64,000 bases of DNA from RGIG8244 sp045639325 (lineage in GTDB: Bacteria; Verrucomicrobiota; Lentisphaeria; Victivallales; UBA1829): NCBI GenBank assembly GCA_045639325.1, contig JAZUCU010000019.1, forward strand, positions 62,001 to 126,000. The letters are read 5' to 3'. Positions 25,272 to 34,240 of this stretch are shown piece by piece. How positions within the stretch are numbered: the stretch's first letter is position 1; every line of letters begins with the position of its first letter. The position numbers and the translations under genes are program-made. The notes under the pieces are model-generated. The model was not told where the DNA came from, ran no database searches, and worked only from the letters and a program-made list of their open reading frames with translations.

Positions 25272-26924
25272 ATGGACACGGAAAAATCTAAACACAATGA
25301 CAACTGGAAGTACGCAACAAGTATCTTGTTAGTGATACTTCTTATATGCAATGCTGGTATTTTTGTTGTATCACAGGGAATAAAAACTCAACTGAATAAA
25401 CACAACAAAGTTAAATTAATACTCCCGCCTGATCTTAAGACAGAAACAGCTGCGATTTTTAAGCACACTGCGGGCGATATAAAGTCAGAAGTTCTGAAAA
25501 CGACAAAAAGCACAGCGAATCAAATTATTGCTGATGCGCAGAAAAAAAACACAGAAACACTCGAAAAAATAGATAAACAGTTGGCTCTGATTATTACAAC
25601 CCAAAACCAGTTACGTCCTGAATTGAAAAAATTGAACAGCAATATAGATTCTGTCGTACAAACAGCCAGAAAAAATCATAAAAACGCAGAAATGGCTATC
25701 GATATGGCAAAAAAAGCTGTAGCACGAGGTGAACTGCAACTGGCAATGGTTTATGCGTTGAATGCTATCAACCACGAGTCATCCAATATTACATACATCA
25801 ACTTTTACCATAATCTGTTGGCTGAAAAGAAAGATTTGACGACATCTGACATTGATCAATTTGTTAATATCTTGGATTTGGCAGTATACCAAGTTGCAGC
25901 ACCAGAAGTTTCAGATATTATTTCGATAAAAAAAGCGATTATCGAAAAGCGAACTGCACTCGTTTCTGCCGAAGCAGAGGCTAGAAGCAAGGAAGTTGCA
26001 GCTGCGGTTGCCGCCAATATTGCTGAACTTAAAAATGGACGTCTTGCCATCTCTCACATCAATACCGAAGGAAATGTCAATGAAAATCTGCTGAAAGAAC
26101 GTGTTGAAACTCTCACAGCCTTACTTGCGGATGCAACTCTCTCTCAGGAAGAACAAAAAAACTTTACTGATGACTTAAGTTATGCCGCAGGACTTTATTC
26201 TATTGCGACAACCATTTCCGGGGCAAAAAATGCCATCGCAAAAGCCAATGCGTTAGCAGATAAAAAACAACTCAATCCGATAGAAATACTGACTGCAAGA
26301 AATCAATTACAAACGGCAAATACACTTCTGTCACAAATTTGGAGTTCGGATTGCAGTAAGTATGCGGATTTTGTATCAGTTGCAGAAAAGCTTCAGGGAG
26401 ACATTGCTTCAATTGATAAACAACTGAATGTAATCGCATCTATTCCGGCTCAAAAACAAATAGAACAGCTGATTGCAGAGTGTCGCAATGTCGAAAAAAA
26501 CGAAAAAAACAAATATACATTCCGTATTGATAAAATCACAGAGATGTCAAAAAAATTCCCGCAGTTACTGTCTTCAATCTACGATTCTAATTTAAGAACA
26601 ACCTTGATAACGGAAATAGAATCTTTGTCTCCGCTTGTTACAAGTCTTTCACAAAAACGTTATAAAGCATATCAAAAGTGGGCTGTAAAAAAACTGAATA
26701 AAGCCAGAGAAAAGTGGAATTCTTATACCGTTGTCAGTGACACAAATGCACAAGACATGTTTTGTGATTACATATTAGAAATCAATCCGGCATTATTGCT
26801 CCCTGATGTAAATTCTCTTTACAACAGCATATACCAGCTTATCTATAATGAGTTGCCCAATAAGGCTTGGATGCAGTACAGAAAAGCAACATACGCAAAA
26901 GTTAAACAATTAGAGGATTTCTAA
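25272..26924 (+). CDS. Unrecognised membrane-anchored helical protein
   Basis: A 550-residue protein I do not recognise. A short charged cytoplasmic start is followed by one membrane helix (residues about 14-34, YATSILLVILLICNAGIFVV). A long helical, coiled-coil-rich exported region is Ala/Lys/Glu-rich, notably about 70-150, 225-260 and 400-500. The N-in topology is suggested by Lys residues before the helix. Codon use and base composition are AT-richer than the flanking housekeeping genes. AGGAG lies 11 bases before ATG 25272; an ATG at 25265 is followed at once by a stop. Its TAA overlaps the next ATG (TAATG), so the two proteins are made together. It may hold or guide the downstream protein; this is inference. 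Confidence 0.7.
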   Translation: MDTEKSKHNDNWKYATSILLVILLICNAGIFVVSQGIKTQLNKHNKVKLILPPDLKTETAAIFKHTAGDIKSEVLKTTKSTANQIIADAQKKNTETLEKIDKQLALIITTQNQLRPELKKLNSNIDSVVQTARKNHKNAEMAIDMAKKAVARGELQLAMVYALNAINHESSNITYINFYHNLLAEKKDLTTSDIDQFVNILDLAVYQVAAPEVSDIISIKKAIIEKRTALVSAEAEARSKEVAAAVAANIAELKNGRLAISHINTEGNVNENLLKERVETLTALLADATLSQEEQKNFTDDLSYAAGLYSIATTISGAKNAIAKANALADKKQLNPIEILTARNQLQTANTLLSQIWSSDCSKYADFVSVAEKLQGDIASIDKQLNVIASIPAQKQIEQLIAECRNVEKNEKNKYTFRIDKITEMSKKFPQLLSSIYDSNLRTTLITEIESLSPLVTSLSQKRYKAYQKWAVKKLNKAREKWNSYTVVSDTNAQDMFCDYILEINPALLLPDVNSLYNSIYQLIYNELPNKAWMQYRKATYAKVKQLEDF

Positions 26925-28621
26925 TGAGGCAGATTAGACTTTTTTATGCAGTTCTCTTGGCCATATCTGTATCTTTTACAGTATGTGCCGGAGACGAAGA
27001 TTTCATTGACCCGATTAGGGCTGGCACTGCTTCCGGAATAACCGTGTATTCATCTATGTTATCACAAGCTCCTGCTGCGTTTGCCCGCACACACGTGATG
27101 GGAACAACAGGTACAAAAGGTATCATAGGAGAAAGTATTGCTACAAATAAGTTTTTACAGACGACTTTGCAAAAAACAGGAAATTGGTACGCCATTTCGC
27201 CACGAATCGGCAAACAAGGCATTGACCATATTTTCCTAAAAATTAATCCAGAGACAGCCCATCCCAAAGGTATCATTGTTGGAGAGTCTAAGTACAACAC
27301 AAGTCTACTTGGTAAAACGAAAGATGGCTTACAGTTAACAAGCCATTGGACTAACCCCAGATTACGGGCAATGGGCACTCGCTATTACCAACTTTCACAA
27401 GTAACAGAAGTTCGGAAACTTCCAGTTTTTGGTGGTCAACATGAAATGAAAATTGTCCTCAAGAACGGCAAAGAAGTTTGTTTTTGGAGGGCAAATTCAA
27501 AAGACACCTGGAAATTTTCCGGGAGTCTAAAGGAATTGCAAGAAGCTCAAAAACTTGCCAAGGTGTACGGACAGTATTTATCTGCTGCGGGAACAGGAAA
27601 AGTTGTTTATCGTTCAAGATTATTCCAAATCGTACCTAAAGGTAATGATATAACAATTGTTATCAAAGATGCATCAGAGTTAGATGTTCTCCAAAGAGCC
27701 AGCAAATTGCCGGAAACACAGCGAATAGTTTTGCATGATGTTTTAAGGGAAAAGCTCCCCAAAGATGTAGAACGTGAAATTGCAAAGAGTTTGAAAGGAA
27801 AATTCCCCAGTTATTCCGAAAAGGAAATTGCACAACTTGCAAAAAAAATTAATTCAACTGCAAAAGATGTACTTACGCCGTATGGAAAACTACAAATGCT
27901 GGGAACATTTGCTACACATGCAGGGATATCCAGTATTGCGGCAGTCATAATTGATGCAAGTATACAGTATTTTGCAACAAAAAAAGTAACTCCTGAAAAA
28001 CTATTGGTTACAGGCGGAACTGTTTTTTTAGGAACGCTGGGAGCACAATCTCTTGAAGTTGGACTTACCCAATGGAGTGTAACACAAGGGCTGTTCAAGA
28101 GTTTAGGACACGCATTAGGATGTTCTACCTCTTTGCTTGGCAGTGCATTCTCCTCTGCTACTGGCGCCTTCTTTGTCGGAGCATTGCTTTCGTATACCAG
28201 TTGGTACATGGGATATGTTGACTTGAAAACGGCAAATAGAATGACCATTGCGTCTGGCATAGGAATTGGTCTTAGTCTTGCAGCAAAATGGGGAACTCTC
28301 GCTGCAATTTCTGCATGGGGAACAGCAAGTACGGGTACTGCTATTGCCTCCTTAAGTGGTGCAGCTGCAACTAATGCGACTTTAGCATTCCTTGGGGGTG
28401 GTTCTCTAGCAGCCGGAGGAGGCGGAATTGCACTAGGTAAGCTTGTTTTAACTGGCGGAGTTGCAATTGTTGCGATTGCTGGCACGGGAGCAGTGATGCT
28501 TGTCTATCATATCATTGATAAGAAGCAGGAATTTGCGAGAATTACAAGGCATTGCGAATTAATGTTACGCCCGGATGCAATCGATCAAATGATGAAAAAT
28601 AATATCGTGCCGATTCGATAA
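26924..28621 (+). CDS. Exported protein with PD-(D/E)XK-like nuclease motif and hydrophobic C-terminus
   Basis: A 565-residue protein, not recognised as a named family. Signal peptide: about 1-22 (LFYAVLLAISVSFTVCA). Residues about 65-140 have the order of a PD-(D/E)XK nuclease core: Glu70 in IIGESIATNKFL, Asp101 in QGIDHIFLK, and Glu121-Ser-Lys123 in IIVGESKYN, followed by GKTKDGLQLT. Such cores occur in restriction-like toxin domains. Residues about 145-315 are mixed and charged. Residues 325-530 hold several Gly/Ala-rich hydrophobic segments that could span a membrane. Residues 535-565 are a polar tail. Start ATG 26924 shares a base with the upstream stop. No immunity-like gene follows; a strong terminator does. 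An effector or toxin role is inference only. Confidence 0.6.
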   Translation: MRQIRLFYAVLLAISVSFTVCAGDEDFIDPIRAGTASGITVYSSMLSQAPAAFARTHVMGTTGTKGIIGESIATNKFLQTTLQKTGNWYAISPRIGKQGIDHIFLKINPETAHPKGIIVGESKYNTSLLGKTKDGLQLTSHWTNPRLRAMGTRYYQLSQVTEVRKLPVFGGQHEMKIVLKNGKEVCFWRANSKDTWKFSGSLKELQEAQKLAKVYGQYLSAAGTGKVVYRSRLFQIVPKGNDITIVIKDASELDVLQRASKLPETQRIVLHDVLREKLPKDVEREIAKSLKGKFPSYSEKEIAQLAKKINSTAKDVLTPYGKLQMLGTFATHAGISSIAAVIIDASIQYFATKKVTPEKLLVTGGTVFLGTLGAQSLEVGLTQWSVTQGLFKSLGHALGCSTSLLGSAFSSATGAFFVGALLSYTSWYMGYVDLKTANRMTIASGIGIGLSLAAKWGTLAAISAWGTASTGTAIASLSGAAATNATLAFLGGGSLAAGGGGIALGKLVLTGGVAIVAIAGTGAVMLVYHIIDKKQEFARITRHCELMLRPDAIDQMMKNNIVPIR

Positions 28622-28656
28622 TTTGCGTCATTGTAAGATCTCAAAACAGGTAGTAA

Positions 28657-28690
28657 AACGCCCCGGAAGCGGTAACGTTTCCGGGGCGTT
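28657..28690. terminator. Strong hairpin between convergent genes
   Basis: AACGCCCCGGAA and TTCCGGGGCGTT form a perfect 12-pair stem with a 10-base loop, flanked by A-rich and T-rich sequence. It can serve the plus-strand pair ending at 28621 and the minus-strand gene ending at 28719. Confidence 0.8.
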
Positions 28691-28718
28691 GATTTTATTA
28701 TGCAGTTGGCTTGCCGGG

Positions 28719-30815
28719 TCATTCCTCACAAAGTTCGTAAAATTCTACAGCACTGCCGGGGATGTCAATGCGGAATACTCCATCAGTACCAGTCAGGACA
28801 GTATCATTTTCCAGATGTTTCAGCGTTGCATTGCCCACATCACGCAATTTGACGATCACGCTTTGTGCCTGTTCGGAACGGCTGAGAACGGCAACGATAC
28901 GGCGTCCGGATTCGTGTTCGAACATCGTAATATCCAGCCATTCATTCTGATAATCAGCATAAGGCATCTGACCGATGGATTTCAGCACGCACTGGAGAAT
29001 TTCGCCATCAGGAGCGCAGCCGATCTGGACGATTCTGCCTTTGCCGATATTCTGCACAAAACCAAACGTGAAGACTTCGTTGCTGGTGTTTTCAATCAGG
29101 ATCAACAATTCCGCTGTTTTTTCCGAGAGTACGGCACGCATCGGGGTGGCACCTGCCGGAATGTTTTTGTAATGGAAGAGATTGACTTTGCAGTTGGCGT
29201 GTCCACGATTCGCAAGTCGCATGGATGTCTTACCGCCATCGGGTGAGAGAATCGCCGGCAGCAGAATGGGACGTACGCCATCGGGTTCACGGAAGCCCAG
29301 ATTCAACGGTTCGCCGAACTCATCCACGCGGGGGAAACGGTTGAAAGCAATCAGAGTACCGCCGTTTTCCACGTAAGCACGCAATTTTTCCCCGGTGGAA
29401 CGGAGCACCCAGTCTGATCCGCAATAAAGCATGACTTTTTCCTGCGGGGCATCGGCGGCTTCCGGATTGTAATAACAATAGGTGAACGGAGCGGATTTCA
29501 GAGTTTTGAATGTGGATTCAAAGTTGCCGGGATCAATGGTCCGATGGGCTTTGCTGACAAAGAGAGCAAAGTCATTTTTAATCTGACATTTCCAGGGTTC
29601 GACCTTCTGATAAAGGGCGATTGCTTCCTGTGTTTTCTTGTAATGAGCGGTGGGCTGTCCCCATTCGTTGACAGGTCCGGCACTCCAGTTATCGCGATTG
29701 ACCAGCATGTAATAATTCAGGCCTTTGAGCCCGTTCAGCATGGAAAAGAGGGCAATATACCGGTGATGATCGGAGATGCGTGTTGCCATTGTTCCGGCCT
29801 GAAATTCCGCAGACCAGGCGTTACCATTGGAGGAGTCCGCAACCTGCTGTTTGATGATATCCACATTGTAACGCCATTGATCCTGAATGCCGTTGTTGGC
29901 TTTCCGGAGATATTCGCCGGGGTAAATATCGGAACCGCAAAGGTCAATCACATCGGTCATCGCCTTGAAGTTCTGATAGAGGGGAGACCAGCCGTTGGCA
30001 GACAGGGGAACCACGATTCCGTTCTTCCGCAGCCAGGTTGCCACATTACCGACGAGACGCGCTGCATAGTCGCCGATAAAGAGGGTTGTGTCATAATAAC
30101 GGACTTTATACGGGGTATCCGGGAGAAGACGTTCCGCCATGGGGCGATCCGTATCCACAATTGCTTCATGGAAGAAGAGACAGGGTTCCGCGAAAGATTC
30201 GTAATTGGTTTTCCACGCCCGGTTGAGCGCCTGAATGTCGTTGTTGTAACGACGGCGCAGGAAGTCTTTGAAATCGCCATCTTTTTCCAATACGCCGCAC
30301 GCTTCGCCGCAACGTTCCAGTTCCGGATACGTTTCGTTATCCGCCTGACAGATGATGACCGAACCGCCATTGGTGATCTGGTGGGGGACAATGACTTTTG
30401 ATACAGCATTGATGTAATCCTGCGCCATTGCCAGGAATTGGGGATCAAGACGGGAGAATTTGCTTGCACGTTCCGGCGGTCCACCGAAAGGCCATTCGGC
30501 ATAAATGTACGGTCCGGGGCGGATCATGACGTACAGTTCTTTTTTCTTCATGAGAGCAAGGAAGCCATCCAGATTTCTTGCGGGGCGAGTTTCGCCGGTG
30601 AAATCGTATACGCTTTCGCTGAGTTCATGAAAATTCCAGGGTACGTATGTTGCAACCATATTCAAGCCCATGGCTTTGATGCGGTCAGCAACCGCTTCCC
30701 AGTTATCCGGAGAAATACGCCAGTAATGGAATTCTCCGGACAACAGGGGGATTTGTTTATCTTCGTAATAAAGCACCGCATTTTCAATTCGGATGTAGGA
30801 ATGTAAATCAGTCAT
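28719..30815 (-). CDS. Glycoside hydrolase family 35-like beta-galactosidase
   Basis: A 698-residue clan-A glycosidase. The N-terminus shows the GH35 pattern: IPLLSGEFHYWRISPDNW, LNMVATYVPWNFHE, VMIRPGPYIYAEWPFGG. The acid/base is probably Glu161 (CQADNETYPE) and the nucleophile Glu337 (AWSAEFQAG). Both motifs differ from textbook GH35 (QxENEYG and TEFW), so substrate use may be shifted. The C-terminal part (about 440-698) has a glutamine-amidotransferase-like sheet (EKVMLYCGSDWVLRSTGE) and a beta domain. No signal peptide is present, so it is cytoplasmic. AAGGATATGCA precedes the ATG, and two palindromes lie upstream. Confidence 0.82.
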   Translation of the reverse strand: MTDLHSYIRIENAVLYYEDKQIPLLSGEFHYWRISPDNWEAVADRIKAMGLNMVATYVPWNFHELSESVYDFTGETRPARNLDGFLALMKKKELYVMIRPGPYIYAEWPFGGPPERASKFSRLDPQFLAMAQDYINAVSKVIVPHQITNGGSVIICQADNETYPELERCGEACGVLEKDGDFKDFLRRRYNNDIQALNRAWKTNYESFAEPCLFFHEAIVDTDRPMAERLLPDTPYKVRYYDTTLFIGDYAARLVGNVATWLRKNGIVVPLSANGWSPLYQNFKAMTDVIDLCGSDIYPGEYLRKANNGIQDQWRYNVDIIKQQVADSSNGNAWSAEFQAGTMATRISDHHRYIALFSMLNGLKGLNYYMLVNRDNWSAGPVNEWGQPTAHYKKTQEAIALYQKVEPWKCQIKNDFALFVSKAHRTIDPGNFESTFKTLKSAPFTYCYYNPEAADAPQEKVMLYCGSDWVLRSTGEKLRAYVENGGTLIAFNRFPRVDEFGEPLNLGFREPDGVRPILLPAILSPDGGKTSMRLANRGHANCKVNLFHYKNIPAGATPMRAVLSEKTAELLILIENTSNEVFTFGFVQNIGKGRIVQIGCAPDGEILQCVLKSIGQMPYADYQNEWLDITMFEHESGRRIVAVLSRSEQAQSVIVKLRDVGNATLKHLENDTVLTGTDGVFRIDIPGSAVEFYELCEE

Positions 30816-30840
30816 TGCATATCCTTGTCTGTTGATTTTA

Positions 30841-30864
30841 TTCTTGAGAAAATGACCTCAAGAA
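30841..30864. promoter_or_regulatory. Perfect 8+8 palindrome upstream of the GH35-like gene
   Basis: TTCTTGAG, eight bases, CTCAAGAA. It lies 26 bases upstream of the GH35-like start codon, a good position for a repressor or activator site. No matching regulator gene is directly adjacent. Confidence 0.55.
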
Positions 30865-30875
30865 CTGCTTATATT

Positions 30876-30899
30876 TTGTAATTTCCGGTTACATTACAA
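30876..30899. promoter_or_regulatory. Second palindrome upstream of the GH35-like gene
   Basis: TTGTAAT, ten bases, ATTACAA. The centre-to-centre distance to the first palindrome is 35 bases. It lies between two divergent genes and could serve either. Confidence 0.45.
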
Positions 30900-30960
30900 C
30901 AAAAAATGCGTTATTCAAACGGGAAAGAAGAATTTTTTATAAAAAAAGTGTATTTTTTTC

Positions 30961-30988
30961 TTGACATAAACAAAATAATGGTTATATT
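30961..30988 (+). promoter_or_regulatory. Promoter of the cysteine-protease gene
   Basis: TTGACA (30961-30966), 16 bases, TATATT (30983-30988), near consensus. The start near 30995 gives a long leader of about 148 bases containing AAGGAGG at 31043-31049. Confidence 0.75.
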
Positions 30989-31053
30989 AACTTTAGGATG
31001 TAGTGTTCAGATTTATAAAAGCTCAACTTACAAACTAAAAATAAGGAGGTTAA

Positions 31054-31101
31054 TTGAAGCGTTTTATCAGTTGTATTAGTAGTTGTTGTTGTATGCAATA
31101 A
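31054..31101 (+). CDS. Possible 15-residue Cys-rich leader peptide
   Basis: A TTG codon four bases after a perfect AAGGAGG opens a 15-codon frame reading MKRFISCISSCCCMQ, with four of its five C-terminal-half Ser/Cys runs being Cys. Its TAA (31099-31101) shares a base with an ATG that is in frame with the protease gene. A strong ribosome site with no other start nearby argues that something is translated here. The spacing is short, which weakens the case. It could be a translational attenuator or could couple translation to the next gene. Confidence 0.35.
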   Translation: MKRFISCISSCCCMQ

Positions 31102-31142
31102 TGCTCACCGCATTACAAAAAAAAATGAAAGGATGGTTTGCA

Positions 31143-34061
31143 ATGAATTACAATGAAAGTATTAACGTTAGCCTGAACTCTGATTATCAAATCATGAATA
31201 GCGAGATCAGTTTCTTGGCTGATGAATTGCCGGGATCAGCGGATGAAAAATCCGCAGTTACAGTTTACTTGGAGTTTCTGGACAAAGACGCTTGGAATAT
31301 GAGTGATATTGCGGTCAAAGGAATCGCAGGAACGGTAGATCATCATTATTCTGGTTTCGATATAAATGTTGTATCTGAAAAACCAGCAGACGGAGAGTTT
31401 TATACGGTTTATATTGGTTCTGAAGATACTCTGAAAAATTATGCGCAAACTGCTGGGATTGAGTTTAATACTTCGGCTAAAACCGGGGACAAAGCTGCGT
31501 TTGCGGTAGTAAGTGATCAGTTGGCTAAAACAATTAATGACTTTTACCTGGATCAAAAATTACTCAGCGTTATCGGTAGTCAGATGGCAAGTATTGTAGA
31601 AGATCAATGTCCGGGAATAATAAAGTACGGAACTATACCTACTTTCGGTGAAAATTCAGCTGGAGCCGTGCTCATGCCCGGCTCAGGCTCTGCAGTCTCA
31701 ATAACTGCAACAGACTATGGTAACACCGGTATAATCTATGGTTTTAGAGATGTAACATGGAATGACTTTGAGTATGATACATTCTACCATGGTTACTATT
31801 GTACAGATGTAAACTTTATTGATGCTGAAAAAAGCCTGACAAATTTAAAAGATAATTATATGTGTTGGGCTGCAGCGGCATCCAATATACTGTATTACAC
31901 TAATTGGCTCACCCCTTCTATTACTGTAGAGGATGATGTTTTTGATGTTTTCAGGGATAGTTTTCAGTATGGGGAAACGTTATGTGGAAATAGTGGAGTA
32001 GGAATAGAATGGTATTTAACAGGCACATACTTAGCTAATGACATTGTTTCATATGATCAACCATCACAAAACAGTGGAGGCTTCTTTTCTTCCAGCATTA
32101 CTGATACGTCACCTTACTTGCTATTCGGTTCATTTTATTCAAACCACCCAGAGTTCTTAGCCATATTTTGCAATAATTTGGCGGTTGGTAACGGTGTCTC
32201 GATAGGAATATCAGCAATAAAAGACTCTACTCGTATAGGTGGCCATGCCGTAACAATGTGGGGAATTGGTTACGACTCCAATTATACACAAAACGATGTT
32301 GAATTTTACAAATCAATAATTATTTCGGACTCCGATGATGATTATAAAAGGACTATTGGAGATCCAAGGACGGCAAATGATGTTCTCAAGGCGATACCAA
32401 TCACTTGGAACGATGAATTGCAATATTTTCAAGTCTCTCCAGATTACTATCAGCCAGAAGAAGGAGCTGTCTGCATTATTGATAGTGTTACTATTCTCGC
32501 ACCGGCATCGTTTGTGACGGTTTCCAATGGAAACTATATTATCGCTAGAGGAGCAACATTGCAAAATCAGCAGATTTCCAACGGTTATGTAATGAATGTA
32601 TCCTCTAATGGACTGGCAATGAATACGGTCATCACAAACGGTGGAATCCAGACGGTTCAAGCAAATGGTGTAACTTTTAATACAACTGTATCTGCAGGTG
32701 GCACAATAACCGTATCAGCCGGGGGTAAAATCAGTGGGACACTTACAATCAATGGTGGTTCAGTTAGCGCAGCACAAGGTGCATTAATTGATTTCACCGT
32801 CGCAGCGCAAACAACACCCGGCTCAGCGCTGATCAACAATTGGAGTTTGATCAGCGACAGTGGAGCAAGTTACACAATTTCTGTCAATGCAAATCAAGCG
32901 GAAGGTATTTACGTACTTGCGAACGGAGCATCCGGGTTCAATAAGACAACAACAGTTCAAAATGAGTTGGGAACAGTTGGAGTACTTTCTATTGGAGGCA
33001 CATTAAACACAGCAGATAGAATTTACACACTGAACAAGTCAGCAGGCGAACTTTCACTGAAAGTTGATATTTCCGTACAGCAAACAGTAACTGGAGACTT
33101 CGGTGTTTTCCAATGGCGTGCGGACAATACCGGCGCAATCCGGACGATGACTGGTCGGACTCTACTTAGCGGGACAGTTGATTCTGCGGCTTGGACACTT
33201 CTCGGTGCCGGTGATTTCAATGGAAATGGTCAGGATGGTTTACTTTGGCTCGAAAATGCTACAGGCTACGTCTATATGCAAAACAATATGACCAGTTTTG
33301 CTGAAGTAACAAACAAAACGAACTGTCTTGGAATTGTGGGGGCCGGTTACACAATTAAAGCGATTGGTGATTTTACGGGTAATGGTATTTCGGGCGTATT
33401 ACTCCAAAGTCCTTCTTTCGGTGATCCAACTGTTTCCCTGAACTATGGACTTCCGGTATGGGCTCGAAACGATGATGGTTCAACATTTACAGGTTGGCTC
33501 GGTGCTTTGGTAAACACCTGGCAACCCGGAGATGCTTTGGAAGGGAATCTCAATGATCTTGCGGATATCAACGCCAAAAATTATAAGTATGATGTAATCG
33601 GAGTCGGCGATTTCAATGGTGACGGAGTCGATGATGTAATGATTCAGAACACAATGCCTGCCAGTGTTAATGGTTGCACAATCACAGGCTCCGGCGATGT
33701 TTTAGTATTCCTAACTGGCAGCAAAAATGAAATCATTGCAGGGGCAGATCCGACGGTTTGCTATGCGGGGTGCATAACAGGTGATTGGGAAGTCGTAGGC
33801 TTTGGAGATTTCAACAATGACGGTACAGATGATGTTCTTCTCTCGGATGGAGCCGGTTTAGCCGGTTGGCAGATGAATAACGGACAACGTCAGTCTGATT
33901 TCTGGTTCGGCAACCTTGCTGAAGGAACAACTTTCGCAGGAATTTCCGACGTCAATGGAGACGGTACAGACGATATTGTAATCCGTACAGCTGCGACAGA
34001 AGCGCTTACGGCATGGCAAGTCCAAAATGGAACTGTCTCCGGCACGCTTGCTATTGCATAA
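31143..34061 (+). CDS. IdeS/Mac-like cysteine protease with AIDA-like and FG-GAP-like repeats
   Basis: A 972-residue protein. The protease domain (about 195-450) has nucleophile Cys241 (DNYMCWAAAASNILYY), His368 (GGHAVTMWGIGYDSN) and Asp396 in SIIISDSDDD. The order and the 'H-V-WG--YDSN ... SDSD' pattern resemble streptococcal IdeS (peptidase family C66), which cuts IgG. Residues about 455-560 are short 'SNGLAMNTVITNGG' repeats like AIDA autotransporter passengers. Residues about 650-972 hold FG-GAP/VCBS-like repeats (GDFNGNGQDG, VGDFNGDGVDD, GDFNNDGTDD, DVNGDGTDD) that likely bind calcium. No Sec signal peptide is seen from any start. ATG 31143 follows GAAAGGATGG; in-frame ATGs at 31101 and 31125 are possible. 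The natural substrate is unknown. Confidence 0.75.
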   Translation: MNYNESINVSLNSDYQIMNSEISFLADELPGSADEKSAVTVYLEFLDKDAWNMSDIAVKGIAGTVDHHYSGFDINVVSEKPADGEFYTVYIGSEDTLKNYAQTAGIEFNTSAKTGDKAAFAVVSDQLAKTINDFYLDQKLLSVIGSQMASIVEDQCPGIIKYGTIPTFGENSAGAVLMPGSGSAVSITATDYGNTGIIYGFRDVTWNDFEYDTFYHGYYCTDVNFIDAEKSLTNLKDNYMCWAAAASNILYYTNWLTPSITVEDDVFDVFRDSFQYGETLCGNSGVGIEWYLTGTYLANDIVSYDQPSQNSGGFFSSSITDTSPYLLFGSFYSNHPEFLAIFCNNLAVGNGVSIGISAIKDSTRIGGHAVTMWGIGYDSNYTQNDVEFYKSIIISDSDDDYKRTIGDPRTANDVLKAIPITWNDELQYFQVSPDYYQPEEGAVCIIDSVTILAPASFVTVSNGNYIIARGATLQNQQISNGYVMNVSSNGLAMNTVITNGGIQTVQANGVTFNTTVSAGGTITVSAGGKISGTLTINGGSVSAAQGALIDFTVAAQTTPGSALINNWSLISDSGASYTISVNANQAEGIYVLANGASGFNKTTTVQNELGTVGVLSIGGTLNTADRIYTLNKSAGELSLKVDISVQQTVTGDFGVFQWRADNTGAIRTMTGRTLLSGTVDSAAWTLLGAGDFNGNGQDGLLWLENATGYVYMQNNMTSFAEVTNKTNCLGIVGAGYTIKAIGDFTGNGISGVLLQSPSFGDPTVSLNYGLPVWARNDDGSTFTGWLGALVNTWQPGDALEGNLNDLADINAKNYKYDVIGVGDFNGDGVDDVMIQNTMPASVNGCTITGSGDVLVFLTGSKNEIIAGADPTVCYAGCITGDWEVVGFGDFNNDGTDDVLLSDGAGLAGWQMNNGQRQSDFWFGNLAEGTTFAGISDVNGDGTDDIVIRTAATEALTAWQVQNGTVSGTLAIA

Positions 34062-34082
34062 AAAAACAAACGCTTAGTTTTG

Positions 34083-34120
34083 AAACGGACTTCCGCAAAA
34101 ATTCGGAAGTCCGTTTTTTT
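34083..34120 (+). terminator. Rho-independent terminator after the protease gene
   Basis: ACGGACTTCCG pairs perfectly with CGGAAGTCCGT across eight bases and is followed by seven Ts. Confidence 0.92.
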
Positions 34121-34240
34121 GTAAAATATGAAATCCCGGCATAAAAACTCTTCAGGTCTTACGATTTATTTGGATTAGAGATAAAGGATGCTTACGCACT
34201 CACGGGCCATTTAAGGGTCTTATAAAATTATTTCATCCGC

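Noticed and set aside
26924..28621. Type II restriction endonuclease
   Set aside because: A signal peptide and long hydrophobic tail, with no methyltransferase gene nearby, argue against a restriction-modification enzyme.
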